A stretch of 64,000 bases of DNA. Source: Diplonema papillatum. Lineage: Eukaryota; Euglenozoa; Diplonemea; Diplonemida; Diplonemidae. The notes beneath the pieces were generated by a model. That model ran no database searches. It was not told where the DNA came from and saw only the letters and a program-made list of their open reading frames with translations. How positions within the stretch are numbered: position 1 is the first letter of the stretch; each line of letters opens with the position of its first letter. Where the stretch lies: the NCBI GenBank assembly GCA_030068145.1, contig JAPJBO010000269.1, positions 124,001-188,000 of the forward strand. The letters run 5' to 3'. The translations under genes were made by a program, and so were the position numbers. This document shows positions 37,400 through 46,974 of the stretch, piece by piece.

Positions 37400-37621
37400 C
37401 CTTGCGATCTCCTTGTGCCCTCGTAGAATGGCTTTGTCGAGAGCTCGCTTGCGCACCTCCCCGTCGGGCTTGAGCTGCAAAAGGGGGACGATGCACGACG
37501 TGTAACCCTCGTCGCTCGCCTCGATGAGCGCCTCGGACACGACCTGTTTGCTGCTGCCAAGCTGGAGCATCTTCTTCACGATCTCCATGGTGCGATTGTC
37601 TCCGAGAAGCTCGATCAAGTG
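37400..37621 (-). CDS. Channel gene exon: ankyrin-like repeats, most upstream recognised
   Basis: 74 codons, phase 0/0, acceptor CAACACACAG and donor GTTTGT. The translation runs HLIELLGDNRTMEIVKKMLQ, LGSSKQVVSEALIEASDEGY and TSCIVPLLQLKPDGEVRKRA, LDKAILRGHKEIAR. Two ankyrin-like helix pairs are visible (ALIEASDEGYTSCIVPLLQL, ALDKAILRGHKEIAR). Earlier exons, including the start codon, must lie further upstream but I could not identify them before the hAT element. Confidence 0.7.
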
Positions 37622-37639
37622 CTGTGTGTTGCGGGGTTA

Positions 37640-38235
37640 AGTTGGGCCTCGGCCGAAACAAGCAACTCTCATCCCGAAAAACTGTATTGTTCGGGCGGCT
37701 ATATTTTGCAGGCTCATCGCAGTGTGCGCGCGATCAGCCGGCTTGCCGACTGATTCAATTTCGAGCTTTTTTTTTTTTTTTATCGGCAGCCTTAGGTACC
37801 AGGGAAAGCCTGCTATCTCGGCGGTACTGCAGAGCCACGGGCCTACGGGTCCAGTGGCTACCGATTTCCCAAACTAAAGCATCAAGGCGTGGCGCACCTT
37901 GGGACTTGGCGCTTGCACTGAACACAAGCTCGTCGAGACGGTCAGCCACAGGGCAAAGCGGACGGGGTTGTGGCACTGTGCTGCCTCCGACTCAAGCTTC
38001 GCAAGCTGTGGTTGACCGTCACGTTCCTGGACCAGGAATGGCCTTTTTCTTTTTCTCTTTTTTTTCTTGTATCGGCAGACTCGCACAAAATCAGCCGATT
38101 TTCAACAGTGTAAGCTTTGGTTATGCCGCCATGGAGCGGAATCAGCTTGATGCACAAACCGGGCAAGATGTGAATCAAGATGTTGTCGCAAACCCCTTCT
38201 GATCGGCAGACCTTCCAAAAACCAGCCGGTCAGTT
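37640..38235. other. No gene recognised
   Basis: Contains T-runs followed by ATCGGCAG (37775, 38070), each near a GATCAGCCGG or ATCAGCCGATT string, perhaps ends of short decayed elements. No supported coding exon. Confidence 0.4.
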
Positions 38236-38316
38236 TTTAGCGTTTATTGTGGTTTAGAGGTTCGGTGTTTTAGGGTCTCCGGTTGACCATTGAGGCTGTG
38301 AGGCGGGTGGTATGTG
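38236..38316 (+). repeat. Family E repeat
   Basis: TTTAGCGTTTATTGTGGTTT through GCGGGTGGTATGTGG, nearly identical to 14448-14526 over 79 bp. The two copies are therefore recent relative to the others. Confidence 0.7.
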
Positions 38317-38627
38317 GGTAGTAGGTATGCTTAAATACGGCTTTTTAGAGAGCAAGTTTTCCAATACTTTTTTTTTCCGGCTGAAATCAGCCGCTTATAT
38401 ACTTAGCGCGAACACTGCCGCTCATGTCCTTTTACGGCATGGAGTTGTATCGAGATTCTCATGTTTTACGGCACAAGTAGTGCAGTCTAGTGGTCTAGCT
38501 TTTTTTGTCGTTTTACCTTTCTTGTTAGCAAACACACGATTGAGGGCAGCCAACGCGGCCGGTCCAAAAAAGCCCGAGGTAAGAAGGGAGAGCGCGGCGA
38601 TGCCGCCCGGTGGGGGAGCGAGTTCTC

Positions 38628-38806
38628 GCCCAGGACCCGTGGCATCCGCTGTGCCGTCTCGAGTACAACCAACTGCTCTCGGCGGCGAAACGGGCGTTGG
38701 GGAAGTCTTACTCGACGAAGAGCTTCGGGAGGGGTGCTAGGAGACGATGGGCGAGGACGACGCAATGGCAAATTACGGGCCACCCAACGAAGGCTGTTTT
38801 CCTGCA
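38628..38806 (+). repeat. Triplicated gene-fragment-like block, copy 1
   Basis: CGGCGGCGAAACGGGCGTTG, GGGAAGTCTTACTCGACGAA and GACGATG...GAGGACGACGCAATGGC. Inverted copies lie at 39245-39430 and 39440-39640. In one frame the block reads LLSAAKRALGKSYSTKSF; no family is recognised. Confidence 0.65.
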
Positions 38807-38889
38807 TCACGCCGGAATATCTCAGACGTTCGCGGGTACAGGCTTTGTGCGGAAGAAACAGAAAGCTCAAACTCGAACTTACATAGCAA

Positions 38890-39003
38890 CGCCCAAGCTT
38901 CACTCGAACTAAGCAACGCCTGCTGACGAACTTAGCATCGTCAGCAACGCCCAAGCTTCACTCGAACAAAGCAACGCCTGCTGACGAACTTAGCATCGTC
39001 ATT
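38890..39003 (+). repeat. 57-bp tandem duplication
   Basis: AACGCCCAAGCTTCACTCGA, then AGCAACGCCTGCTGACGAAC and TTAGCATCGTCA, repeated twice with one base change. Confidence 0.8.
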
Positions 39004-39244
39004 GGGCAGGGCTCATGCACACTTCGATGACCATTTCTCAACAGCAAGATTCCATAGAAAAGTCACACGGTCGCAGGGAATTCGGGCGGGGGTTGGAACG
39101 CTTACGAGCCGTGAGGACCCCGGAGGACGATCAGATCGTTCGGAAACCGTTCTTCCGAGCTTGCGAAAGAGGGATCGCACGGTGTCCCGCCGCGGCCCGT
39201 CGCCCACTATCCTCGTCGACATTTGGCGACTCGAGATCTCGACT

Positions 39245-39430
39245 AAGCCACTGGAAAACAGAACAACCTTCTTCCGGTGGCATTGCGTCGTCCTCGCTCA
39301 TCGCCTCCCGCAACGCGGCGGCAGCACCCCTCCGAAAGCTCTGCGTCGAGTAAGACTTCGCCAAGCCCGTTTCGCCGCCGAGAGCAGTTGGTGGTACTGG
39401 AGTCGGCACCGCGGGTGCCACAGGGCGCCT
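39245..39430 (-). repeat. Triplicated block, copy 2 (inverted)
   Basis: Complement of the 38628-38806 block, with ACTCGACGCAGAGCTTTCGG in place of the usual CGACGAAGAGCTTC. Diverged from the other two. Confidence 0.65.
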
Positions 39431-39439
39431 CCCGGGGCT

Positions 39440-39640
39440 AATTCACCGGAAGACAGCCTTCTTCCGGTGGCCCGTGACTGCCATTGCGTCGTCCTCGCTC
39501 ATCGTCACCCGCAACGCGGCGGCAGCACCCCTCCGGAAGCTCTTCGTCGAGTAAGACTTCCCCAACGCCCGTTTCGCCGCCGAGAGCAGTTGGTGGTACC
39601 GGAGACGGCACAGCGGATGCCACAGGGCGCGATGGGGGAA
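39440..39640 (-). repeat. Triplicated block, copy 3 (inverted)
   Basis: Complement of the 38628-38806 block: CTCATCGTCACCCGCAACGC, AAGCTCTTCGTCGAGTAAGA, CAACGCCCGTTTCGCCGCCG. Copies 2 and 3 are direct repeats of each other, opposite to copy 1. Confidence 0.65.
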
Positions 39641-40655
39641 ATGGCTCACCAAACTACGTCCGGATGAAGGCACCACCAGCACCTACTGCCGGCAGCGCAA
39701 ACATGATTCCACACCGCTGCTAAAACACAATGACGACGTCGTGGGTACCATTCCCCGTGAGAAATTTGGTTTGAACGCGTACCATACCAGGCGAGAGGAA
39801 CCAACCTACCTGAAAAGAGGGCCCACACTCGGCTTCTGCTTCTCGGCCATCAAACAAAAAAAGCCCCCCCCCCCCCCCCCCCAACCGACGGCAAACCCTA
39901 AGAACTTCTTAAAAGAAGTTCGACTATACATGCCAGGGTGTTTGATAAAAAGGGGGGACAGATAGACTTCTGGCAAAATACAGATGCAAATGGCGATGGA
40001 CTGACCCCCGGAACCCGCGATCCGACACAGGGCGAGTGCACCAGGCGCTGGTTGACTCTTCAGGGCGAGTGTTCCAGGCGCTGGTTGACTCTTCTGTTGG
40101 AGAGGGTGGCCGGAAAGACGAAATCCAACAGTCGCCACGTTCAGAAGTTCGCTGCAGAAGCCGGGTTCGAAACGCCAACGCACTGTGTCGTCGACCACGA
40201 AAACGCAGCAGGGCTAGAGACCCGCCGGGTGTCCATCACACAAGCTGAAGCGCATGATGGAAAGCGTTGACATATCGGAGCACATCTCTTGTGCGGTGAC
40301 TACTCTGCGCGGCAAGCTGTGCAGCGAGCACGAACGGCGTCGATGAGAGAGGCGGGATAGGTTGCCAAAAGGCTTCAAGCTGGACCGGCAAGTGGAAAAC
40401 AAAAAGAAATTCTGAAAAACTCAAAATTCAGAATCCAGTTTCTTTTGGTTTTCCTATGAACCAGACCCGCAAACCAGCCATTTTTTGGCAGCATCCAATT
40501 CCACAGGTCAGGTTACTATATAATTATGTGGCTTGTCCGTCTGTCTGTCTGTTCGTCAGGCCTGGCCTGCTCGCGTGCCTTCGATCTCCACAATCGCGAG
40601 AAGGTTCTTGCTGCGTCTCGCTGGAAAGAACTGTATATGCCGGGCTCAGATGCAG
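39641..40655. other. No gene recognised
   Basis: A 16-base C-run at about 39866 and a 28-bp tandem pair (GGGCGAGTG(C/T)(A/T)CCAGGCGCTG...) near 40031-40090. Otherwise unique with no supported gene. Confidence 0.4.
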
Positions 40656-40945
40656 TCGACGTGTTCTTTGTCCATGCGAGGTGAGATGTGAATAGCTGTC
40701 AGCAGTAAGCTGCTTCCAAAGCTTGCGTCGCACTCGAAAATCTCAACACAAGGCGACGAAGAGGAAATGAGCGCGATTGAAGCTCGCAAGCTGTACCCGA
40801 ACACCGAAGCGTGGAGGCTCTTCACGAGCTCCTCGTCCCTGACAGATGTCGTCGACGTGTTCTTTGTCCATGCGAGGTGGGATGTGATTAGCTGCAAGCA
40901 GTAAGTTGGCATGCTGTTTCCAAAGCTTGCGTCGCATTCGAAGGT
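40656..40945 (+). repeat. Direct repeat pair flanking an exon-like segment
   Basis: GTCGACGTGTTCTTTGTCCA, TGCGAGGT(G/GG)GATGTG and TTTCCAAAGCTTGCGTCGCA occur at 40656-40745 and 40849-40945. Between them (about 40752-40848) the plus strand reads GDEEEMSAIEARKLYPNTEA, then WRLFTSSSSLTD, with codon use like an exon. No family or partner exon is recognised. Confidence 0.55.
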
Positions 40946-41009
40946 CTTGACAATAGGACGAAGGGAAGTAAAGAGAGAGGAATAATAGAGTATCTATTCG
41001 ACATCGGAA

Positions 41010-41225
41010 AGCAGTGTGAGAGAGAGAGAGAGAGATGAGTTTAAGTGCAGGGACAATCTCTCTGGGGAAGCATGCCACGGCACGATCGGAAAGATAGCCG
41101 CCTAGTGACTAATGCAGGCCGTCGCTACAGATACCCTGCGTGCAAACCTCAACTCTTCGGGGGATTTCCGGTCTCCTCACTTCTCTTCGGCGGGCAAGTG
41201 AAGTCGCTCTGGAGGCGCGCTTCAG
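41010..41225 (+). repeat. Dispersed repeat, copy 2 of 2
   Basis: The same blocks as 4395-4540, split by an insertion between AATCTCTCTGGGGAAG and TTTCCGGTCTCCTCACTTCT. Confidence 0.5.
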
Positions 41226-41429
41226 TTTCTGTGTACTATATTGGCAAGTCCTTTTACCGGATTGGTATCCTCCTCCCCCCACAATAAATTACGCAAACGG
41301 CAAGAGAGTTCCTTTTTACTTTCTTGGTATCCTCCCCCCCCCCCCCCCAGGGGTGGCCCTAAGCGGCCAGATTGCGGAGTCGTTGGCAGAATCGGACCTG
41401 ACCCCCCCCCAAAGATGGTATAATACAAG

Positions 41430-41482
41430 GGTCAAATAATTAAATACAAATTCAATAATAAAATACAATAAAATACAATAAA
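41430..41482 (+). repeat. AATACAATAAA simple repeat, target of the hAT element
   Basis: AAATACAAT/AATAAA units at 41440-41482 continue on the other side of the hAT element (45689-45722), so the transposon inserted into an existing low-complexity tract. A similar tract is at 47636-47700. Confidence 0.7.
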
Positions 41483-41540
41483 CATACTATGCAGTCCGCC
41501 GCATTCCGCGCAGATTTTTTTTTTTTCCGCCGACGACTCC

Positions 41541-41705
41541 TACCCGCACCCCACACGCACCCCACCCGCACTCCACACGGACTCGGTGTGAGTCCGTGTG
41601 GAGTGCGGGTGGGGTGCGGCTACCCGCACCCCACACGCACCCCACCCGCACTCCACACGGACTCGGTGTGAGTCCGTGTGGAGTGCGGGTGGGGTGCGGG
41701 TGAAC
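41541..41705. repeat. Tandem palindromes in the hAT left end
   Basis: ACCCGCACCCCACACGCACC, CCACCCGCACTCCACACGGA then GTGTGAGTCCGTGTGGAGTG form a long hairpin, present twice in tandem (41541-41620 and 41621-41700). A single, less perfect version lies near the right end (45575-45650). Probably subterminal transposase-binding repeats. Confidence 0.75.
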
Positions 41706-41734
41706 GTTTTCCAATGAAAAATACTCAGTAGTCT

Positions 41735-42330
41735 TAGTATTTATTCGTGGACTTTTACTTCCATTCCTGCACATAACAGTCATTGTGAACCTTTTCATTG
41801 CGGCTGCGGAGACCAGCAGCACAATTATGGTGATGATGGTGAGCGGTCAAGTATCCTTGCCACACTCGGGAAGAGCTTATGGCCACTATGAGCCCACCTC
41901 CAACCGCGAGTGGGCTCTGTGTCTGCCGGTCGCAGCCCACGGGCGCACAACTGTTCAATCAGGGTGTGGCCACAGCGGCGCACTGCCTCATGTGCACTGC
42001 GTATGTGCACGGTCCCGACTGCTTCCGATCCCCTGTGCCCATCTGTGCCGGGTTGAACAGCCAGGACAAGGACCCGTTATCACTTCTCAGCGACACCAGC
42101 GGTATGCCGCGTACATTGTGGCGTACACACGGGGAGTAATCCCACTCGAGGACAGTGTTGGCGACCGAGTCTTCCGCCACGGAACGCAGTTCGCCATGAC
42201 AATCCGCAATGCCGACTCACGGTCTCTTGGTGTTCTTCTCTACCCGGCTGGACCATGCGCCAAGAAACCTGATCCAGGAAGATGCGCATGGAAACGAGAA
42301 AAGCACAAAGGGATATGTGCGTAACTTCGT
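41735..42330. other. Interior of the hAT element, no gene recognised
   Basis: The plus strand has a 179-codon frame (41785-42324) without family resemblance. A TAAHC string in another frame recalls trypsin-like proteases but nothing around it fits. Confidence 0.35.
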
Positions 42331-42344
42331 CGTGGCTGAAGAGG

Positions 42345-43080
42345 GGAAAGATGGGAAACAGGGGAAAGAACACTTCCGGGGACCTCTCGTGGTGCACACT
42401 CTTCCCGGGTTTCGGTCCAGCGAGCCACGCTGTAGCATGGTGCGCTAAAAAAAGCCACTCCAGGAGTCCCGGAAAAACACTGAAAGTAGGAAAGTAGGAA
42501 AAAGGCTTGCACTTTTGTTCTCAGATGCCTGTTATTGAGAATCACACCCGAGACAGCGAATGTTCGTCGTCGAAGTCTTTGAACCTCCTGGAACAGGGGA
42601 AACAGGGGAGAGAACACTTCCGGGGACCTCTCGTGGTGCACACTCTTCCCGGGTTTCGGTCCAGCGAGCCACGCTGTAGCATGGTGCGCTAAAAAAAGCC
42701 ACTCCAGGAGTCCCGGAAAAACACTGAAAGTAGGAAAGTAGGAAAAAGGCTTGCACTTTTGTTCTCAGATGCCTGTTATTGAGAATCACACCCGAGACAG
42801 CGAATGTTCGTCGTCGAAGTCTTTGAACCTCCTGGAACAGGGGAAACAGGGGAGAGAACACTTCCGGGGACCTCTCGTGGCTTTCACTCTTCCGGTCCAG
42901 CGAGCCACACTGTAGCAGGGTGCGCTCAGAAAAGTCACTCCGGGAGTCCCGGAAAAACACTGAACGTAGAAAAAAGGCTTGCACTGTTGTGTTCTCAGAT
43001 GCCTGTTATTGAGAATCACACCCGAGACAGCGAATGTTCGTCGTCGAAGTCCTTGAACCTCCCAGAGATGTCTTTGTTGC
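42345..43080 (-). repeat. Tandem triplication of the transposase 3' end
   Basis: Units of about 244 and 230 bp. CACACCCGAGACAGCGAATG lies at 42543, 42787 and 43017, and GAACACTTCCGGGGACCTCT precedes each of the first units. Each unit contains the last codons of the transposase (FKDFDDEHSLSRV frame or its remnant) and its 3' flank. Only the 43.0-kb copy is joined to the gene. Confidence 0.85.
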
Positions 43081-45412
43081 AGTAGTAAAGGGCTGTCGTC
43101 TCGTATGCAGAAGGGTTGATTCTCCCCCCTCTCTCATTTGAGATTGCCCCCAACTGGCTGAACACGGCGTCCACCCGCGTTACACTGACGGGCAGGTACA
43201 ACAGCGTGAGAGCTACGGCTGAGAGATCCGGCCATACCTGCTTCTTCGAAGTCCAGAATGCTTCGGCATCCTTCCATTTCGTCAGGACGCTGATCGAAAC
43301 CTTCAGGTACTCGCCCAGTTGGGTTTTGGCGTCGCGGTGAAACACGCCCTTGAATGTGTCCGTGATTGACTCCACTGAGGGGATGGCAATTCCCGCTGCC
43401 TTCTTCGTACCCAGCTTCTCAGGGCAAAAGAGCCACATGGATTTGAAGATGTCCCGGGAAAGATAGGTGCTCCACATCTCTTTCAGGACGGCGGAGAGAT
43501 CGTTGCCAACGGCCTTCATGGCTTTTGCAACCATGGCGGGGAGTTCCGCTGCAAGGGGCTTGCGCGCGGGTGGATCAGCAGCAAAACTGAAAAGGGGCAT
43601 GACGGGTTCCATGGCTTCCAAGGCCGTTACAAGAGCTGCACACGTTTCTGTGACGTCTGCATCGCTGAACTTCCCCGCAAGTAGTTGGATACTCTCGGGT
43701 GTGGTGTTCCTTTTCAGTTCTTTCTCAAGAAATGCTGGAAGAGACTGCAGGCGGGGGACCAGGTGGGCAAGGCATCTGAAGGTGGAATCCCACCTCGTGT
43801 CGTTGATAGAGGGGGGGTATTCCGGGCTGGGACGTTGCTCGCGTTGTGGTTCTGGTGTCAAGTCCACTGGCACGTTCTCATTTTGAGCTTGCGTCAACCT
43901 CTCCTTTGCACGCTCCAACATGTCTCCATCTCCTTCACCAAGACACTCAAGGATGTCAGCTTCGACGTCTTCGCCATCCTCGTGCAACGACAGCAGGGCA
44001 GTCAGCTTTTGGGCGATCGGAATCTCGTCTTCTGTAGCGGCTGCATCGACATCATGGGTCACGACTGCCTTCTGCGCCTGCACCCACCGAACCTCACGCG
44101 TGGGTGCTTTGTAGAAAGCGTTGCTGAAGAGACGCAGTGTGTCGTGGGCGTTCGGGTGACTCAGCTTGAACCACGGCTTGATGGCATTTTTCAGATGGTG
44201 ACCGAAGCAGTATATCACAATGCCCTCCCAGTCCTGAAGGGCGACCACGTTCGTCGACGCCTTGTCAACGACGATGTAAGCGACGTTGGGTATCTTGATC
44301 CCGTAGTCCTTGAGGACGTTGGCAACAAACTCCGACTGAGAGGTTGTGTCCAAGGCTTCACCGTCCTCTCCAACGCGAAGTCCCAGCAAGTATGCTCGTC
44401 CCTTGTCGTATGCGACCACTGCCAATGCCTGCTCCTTGAGCTCGTCGATGATGGATCCATCAAACCCAATGCCAAACGATGTCCCGATCGTCTCTATTAG
44501 ATCCTTCTGCATCTGCGTCTTCGCATCGCACCCCCGACTCATATCCATGAGCGTCCTCGTGTGGGGAATTGCCGGGGAGACATGCTTTCTGAAAAAGACA
44601 CGCATGCAAGCCACTGCCCCTGCCTTCATGCCGGCCATCGCAACCAACCTCGTGAAGTCCTGTACGGCGGTCCCCTTTTCAGTGACGTTTGCGGTACCGG
44701 CGTCAACGTCCACAACAACCGCGCCAGCCTTTTTTTGTGCCACCAGAAGTGTGTGCCTCTTCTTGTGTTCTTCGTAGGTGTGATGCTTCTTGCACGTGGT
44801 GCTGTCGAGGTAGTTGATTTTCTTTTGGCATGAACCGCACCAGATCACTTCTTCCTGCAACGTGACGTTGGGGTCTCTGAGTGCTAACGACTTCCAAGAT
44901 GAAGGGAGGTCCTTCACCTTCCTGAGCTCCAAGCCTTCCTTTTCTGCGTCTGTGAGCTTGTTCATCCTTTTTACGGCTGTAATCAGCAGATTGTGGCGTT
45001 TGCTGCCGGCCACTGCAACCTTCGCTGCGCCCTTCGCCAGCCCCTTTCGGAGCTGCAGCTTAGACGGTCTTTTGACCACCTTTGTCTGCGAGGCTGGCGT
45101 ACCAGCCTGTGAGGCTGACCCGCCGGCCTGTGAACCTGCATCTTCTGTCTGTGAACCTGCATCGTCAGCCTGTGAGGCTGCCTCGACTGCCTCAAAGAGC
45201 GGACCAAGAACCGACGAGACCGACATCGGGACGGACGAGCCACCTTCGGAATCGCTGGTCGGTGCTTCACTGTTCGGTGCTTCGCTAGTCGGTGCTTCGC
45301 TGCTGGACTCCGCATCCTGCATGGCCTGGCTCATTGTCACCCTTCTCTTCTTGTTGGACGGTTCAGACTTGCCGGCCTTCGCCTTGTTTTTCGAGCCCTT
45401 AGGCCTTCCCAT
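43016..45412 (-). CDS. hAT transposase
   Basis: I choose ATG at 45412 (MGRPKGSKNKAKAGK), about 798 codons; the frame is open to 45493. The N-terminus has an AT-hook-like GRPKGSKNK and a Ser/Gln/Ala-rich low-complexity stretch with repeated (S/A)QA motifs. A BED-type zinc finger follows: WCGSCQKKINYLDSTTCKKH with HTYEEHKKRH. RNase-H-fold catalytic candidates are IGFDGSIID (first Asp) and AYIVVDKAST (second Asp); the Glu is within the later helical region. The C-terminal dimerisation segment, LLYLPVSVTRVDAVFSQLGA with ISNERGGRINPSAYET, is the most diagnostic hAT signature. It should bind the inverted ends and move the element by cut-and-paste with 8-bp duplications. Confidence 0.88.
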   Translation of the reverse strand: MGRPKGSKNKAKAGKSEPSNKKRRVTMSQAMQDAESSSEAPTSEAPNSEAPTSDSEGGSSVPMSVSSVLGPLFEAVEAASQADDAGSQTEDAGSQAGGSASQAGTPASQTKVVKRPSKLQLRKGLAKGAAKVAVAGSKRHNLLITAVKRMNKLTDAEKEGLELRKVKDLPSSWKSLALRDPNVTLQEEVIWCGSCQKKINYLDSTTCKKHHTYEEHKKRHTLLVAQKKAGAVVVDVDAGTANVTEKGTAVQDFTRLVAMAGMKAGAVACMRVFFRKHVSPAIPHTRTLMDMSRGCDAKTQMQKDLIETIGTSFGIGFDGSIIDELKEQALAVVAYDKGRAYLLGLRVGEDGEALDTTSQSEFVANVLKDYGIKIPNVAYIVVDKASTNVVALQDWEGIVIYCFGHHLKNAIKPWFKLSHPNAHDTLRLFSNAFYKAPTREVRWVQAQKAVVTHDVDAAATEDEIPIAQKLTALLSLHEDGEDVEADILECLGEGDGDMLERAKERLTQAQNENVPVDLTPEPQREQRPSPEYPPSINDTRWDSTFRCLAHLVPRLQSLPAFLEKELKRNTTPESIQLLAGKFSDADVTETCAALVTALEAMEPVMPLFSFAADPPARKPLAAELPAMVAKAMKAVGNDLSAVLKEMWSTYLSRDIFKSMWLFCPEKLGTKKAAGIAIPSVESITDTFKGVFHRDAKTQLGEYLKVSISVLTKWKDAEAFWTSKKQVWPDLSAVALTLLYLPVSVTRVDAVFSQLGAISNERGGRINPSAYETTALYYCNKDISGRFKDFDDEHSLSRV

Positions 45413-45688
45413 CCCCCCCCCCCTTCGAAGTTGTGTGTTTGTTTCCTGTGTTCTTGCTGCTGGTCTCCGCAACCGCAATGACCAAGTTCGCAACGACTGT
45501 TATGTGCAAGAATAGAAATACTAAGAATACGAAGCAATACTAAGGATACTGAGTATTTTCATTGGAAAACGTTCACCCGCACCCCACCCGCACCCCAGAC
45601 GGACTCACCCCGATTCCGTGTATGTCCGTGTGGGAGTATTTTTAGTCCGTGTAAGTCGGGCGGAATGCGGCGGACTGCATAGTATGAA

Positions 45689-46620
45689 TAAAATACAATT
45701 AAATACAATTAAATACAGAATAAAAAACAGACCCATGGCTTCCGATGCTTTTGGGCTCAAATTTAATTCACATGCGGAACGTGCGGAAAAGATCCAAAAA
45801 AAAAAAACTTTTCCGAGTTTCATGCAGGAGGGGTACAAGCTCCAGAAAAGGGTTCAGGGTGTAGTCTAGGGAGGCTGCCCCCAACTTGCCATATTTGGGT
45901 CGCCAAGTCCACATCAGCATCACTTTGCGGGCTTCGTGGTTTTGTGCAGTTGGCTTGGTGCCACGGGATCTATCCGCTTGTTGCGGACCTCCTGCAAGAA
46001 CACGAAGGAAAAAGTGCGTAGTTGTTTACAATGCATACTTGTTTTCCGGTAAGGAGTGGGCAGGACGTTTCAAAGGGGGAAAAGAGGAACAAAGCACATG
46101 ATTGCTTCTTAGAAAATAGTAGGTGGGACGATCTTGATTAGAGTGAAAGTTCGTAAGTAAGTTAATATCACACTGCTCGATGGTCGCTTCACACTGCCGC
46201 ACATCAACCTGCTCATCCTCCTTGGCTGTCAGCTTATTGAAGGCGTCCGCGGCCAGGCATATTAGTATTGCCTCACAGGTTGATTAGCCAAGCCAAAAGA
46301 CACATCTCAGGAGAAAAGAATCGGGGCAGGTTGACATTTACATAAGCCCTGCTCACAGTCCATGATCGCAAGCTGGGACCGGTGCAGGAACAAACATATG
46401 TGTTGGTTTGGCGGGACACAGTGGTCTACAAGGCGAAATGAGAGCAAGATTTCGTACAAGAACCTCAAGAACGTCCACTTTTGCTTTTGTGTGTGCTAAT
46501 GGTCCACGCAATCAGTCGATGGATTGTTGCCCGACTCGGATGTAGGACGGACCCACCCTTCGGTCCAAGGTCTGGACGGAATTCCCGACTGTGACAAACC
46601 AATGATAGTAGGTGGCTGAC
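45689..46620. other. No gene recognised
   Basis: Simple AATACAATT tract at the start, then unique sequence. Frames up to 83 codons without a domain. Confidence 0.4.
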
Positions 46621-46629
46621 CTTGCACAC

Positions 46630-46770
46630 ATATGAGTGCCAATTTTAATACATGCGGAAACACATGCGGAAAACACGTGCGGAAACACGTACGGAATTCC
46701 GCACGTACGGAAAATCACAATTTTATTCACGTGCGGAATTCCGTACGTTCCGCATGCGGAACGCAAGGCC
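46630..46770. repeat. Cluster of ACACGTGCGGAA-type palindromic repeats
   Basis: ACACATGCGGAAA, ACACGTGCGGAAA and ACACGTACGGAATTCCGCAC occur side by side, with inverted matches CGTGCGGAATTCCGTACG and TTCCGCATGCGGAA. Several overlapping perfect palindromes are present. Function unknown. Confidence 0.75.
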
Positions 46771-46862
46771 TGAACAGACCCTGTAGGCTACAGTGCAGCT
46801 GCCTTGTAGTTGATGTTTTTGACATGTCTTTGACTCTAAATTAAAAATAACGCTCTAAATGA

Positions 46863-46972
46863 TCACTGATTCTCGAGGTCTACATCGACGACTTTTGCCT
46901 TGGTTTCAGCCTGCTGTTCCTCGCGCTTCTTCGTTTCCTCGGCAGCTTTGTTTTCCCGGTCAATATCGGCAA
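46863..46972 (-). CDS. Possible terminal exon, coiled-coil, unknown protein
   Basis: After a possible acceptor (AACCGGGTTAG) the minus strand reads VADIDRENKAAEETKKREEQ, then QAETKAKVVDVDLENQ and a TGA at 46863. Composition and codon use look protein-coding, with a heptad-like Glu/Lys/Ala helix. Too short to assign, and no partner exon is identified. It could be a captured fragment rather than a live gene. Confidence 0.35.
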
Positions 46973-46974
46973 CT

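Larger units (their letters stand above)
41483..45688 (-). mobile_element. hAT-superfamily DNA transposon with long inverted repeats
   Basis: The ends are inverted copies: CATACTATGCAGTCCGCCGC ATTCCGC at the left and its complement at 45662-45688. Inner inverted blocks include GTGAACGTTTTCCAATGAAA and GCACATAACAGTC with GCGGAGACCAGCAGCA, so the inverted portions reach about 240-340 bp inward. The low-complexity flanks hide the 8-bp target duplication. It contains one intact transposase gene, tandem subterminal palindromes and a triplicated 3' region. Confidence 0.85.

Noticed and set aside
41500-41705. CRISPR-like array in the hAT left end
   Set aside because: The repeats are palindromic halves of a tandem duplication in a eukaryotic transposon end, without regular unique spacers.
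41785-42324. 179-codon plus frame inside the hAT element, and a TAAHC string suggestive of a trypsin-like protease
   Set aside because: The protease-like string is in a different frame, and neither the GDSGGP region nor the expected spacing is present. Treated as chance.
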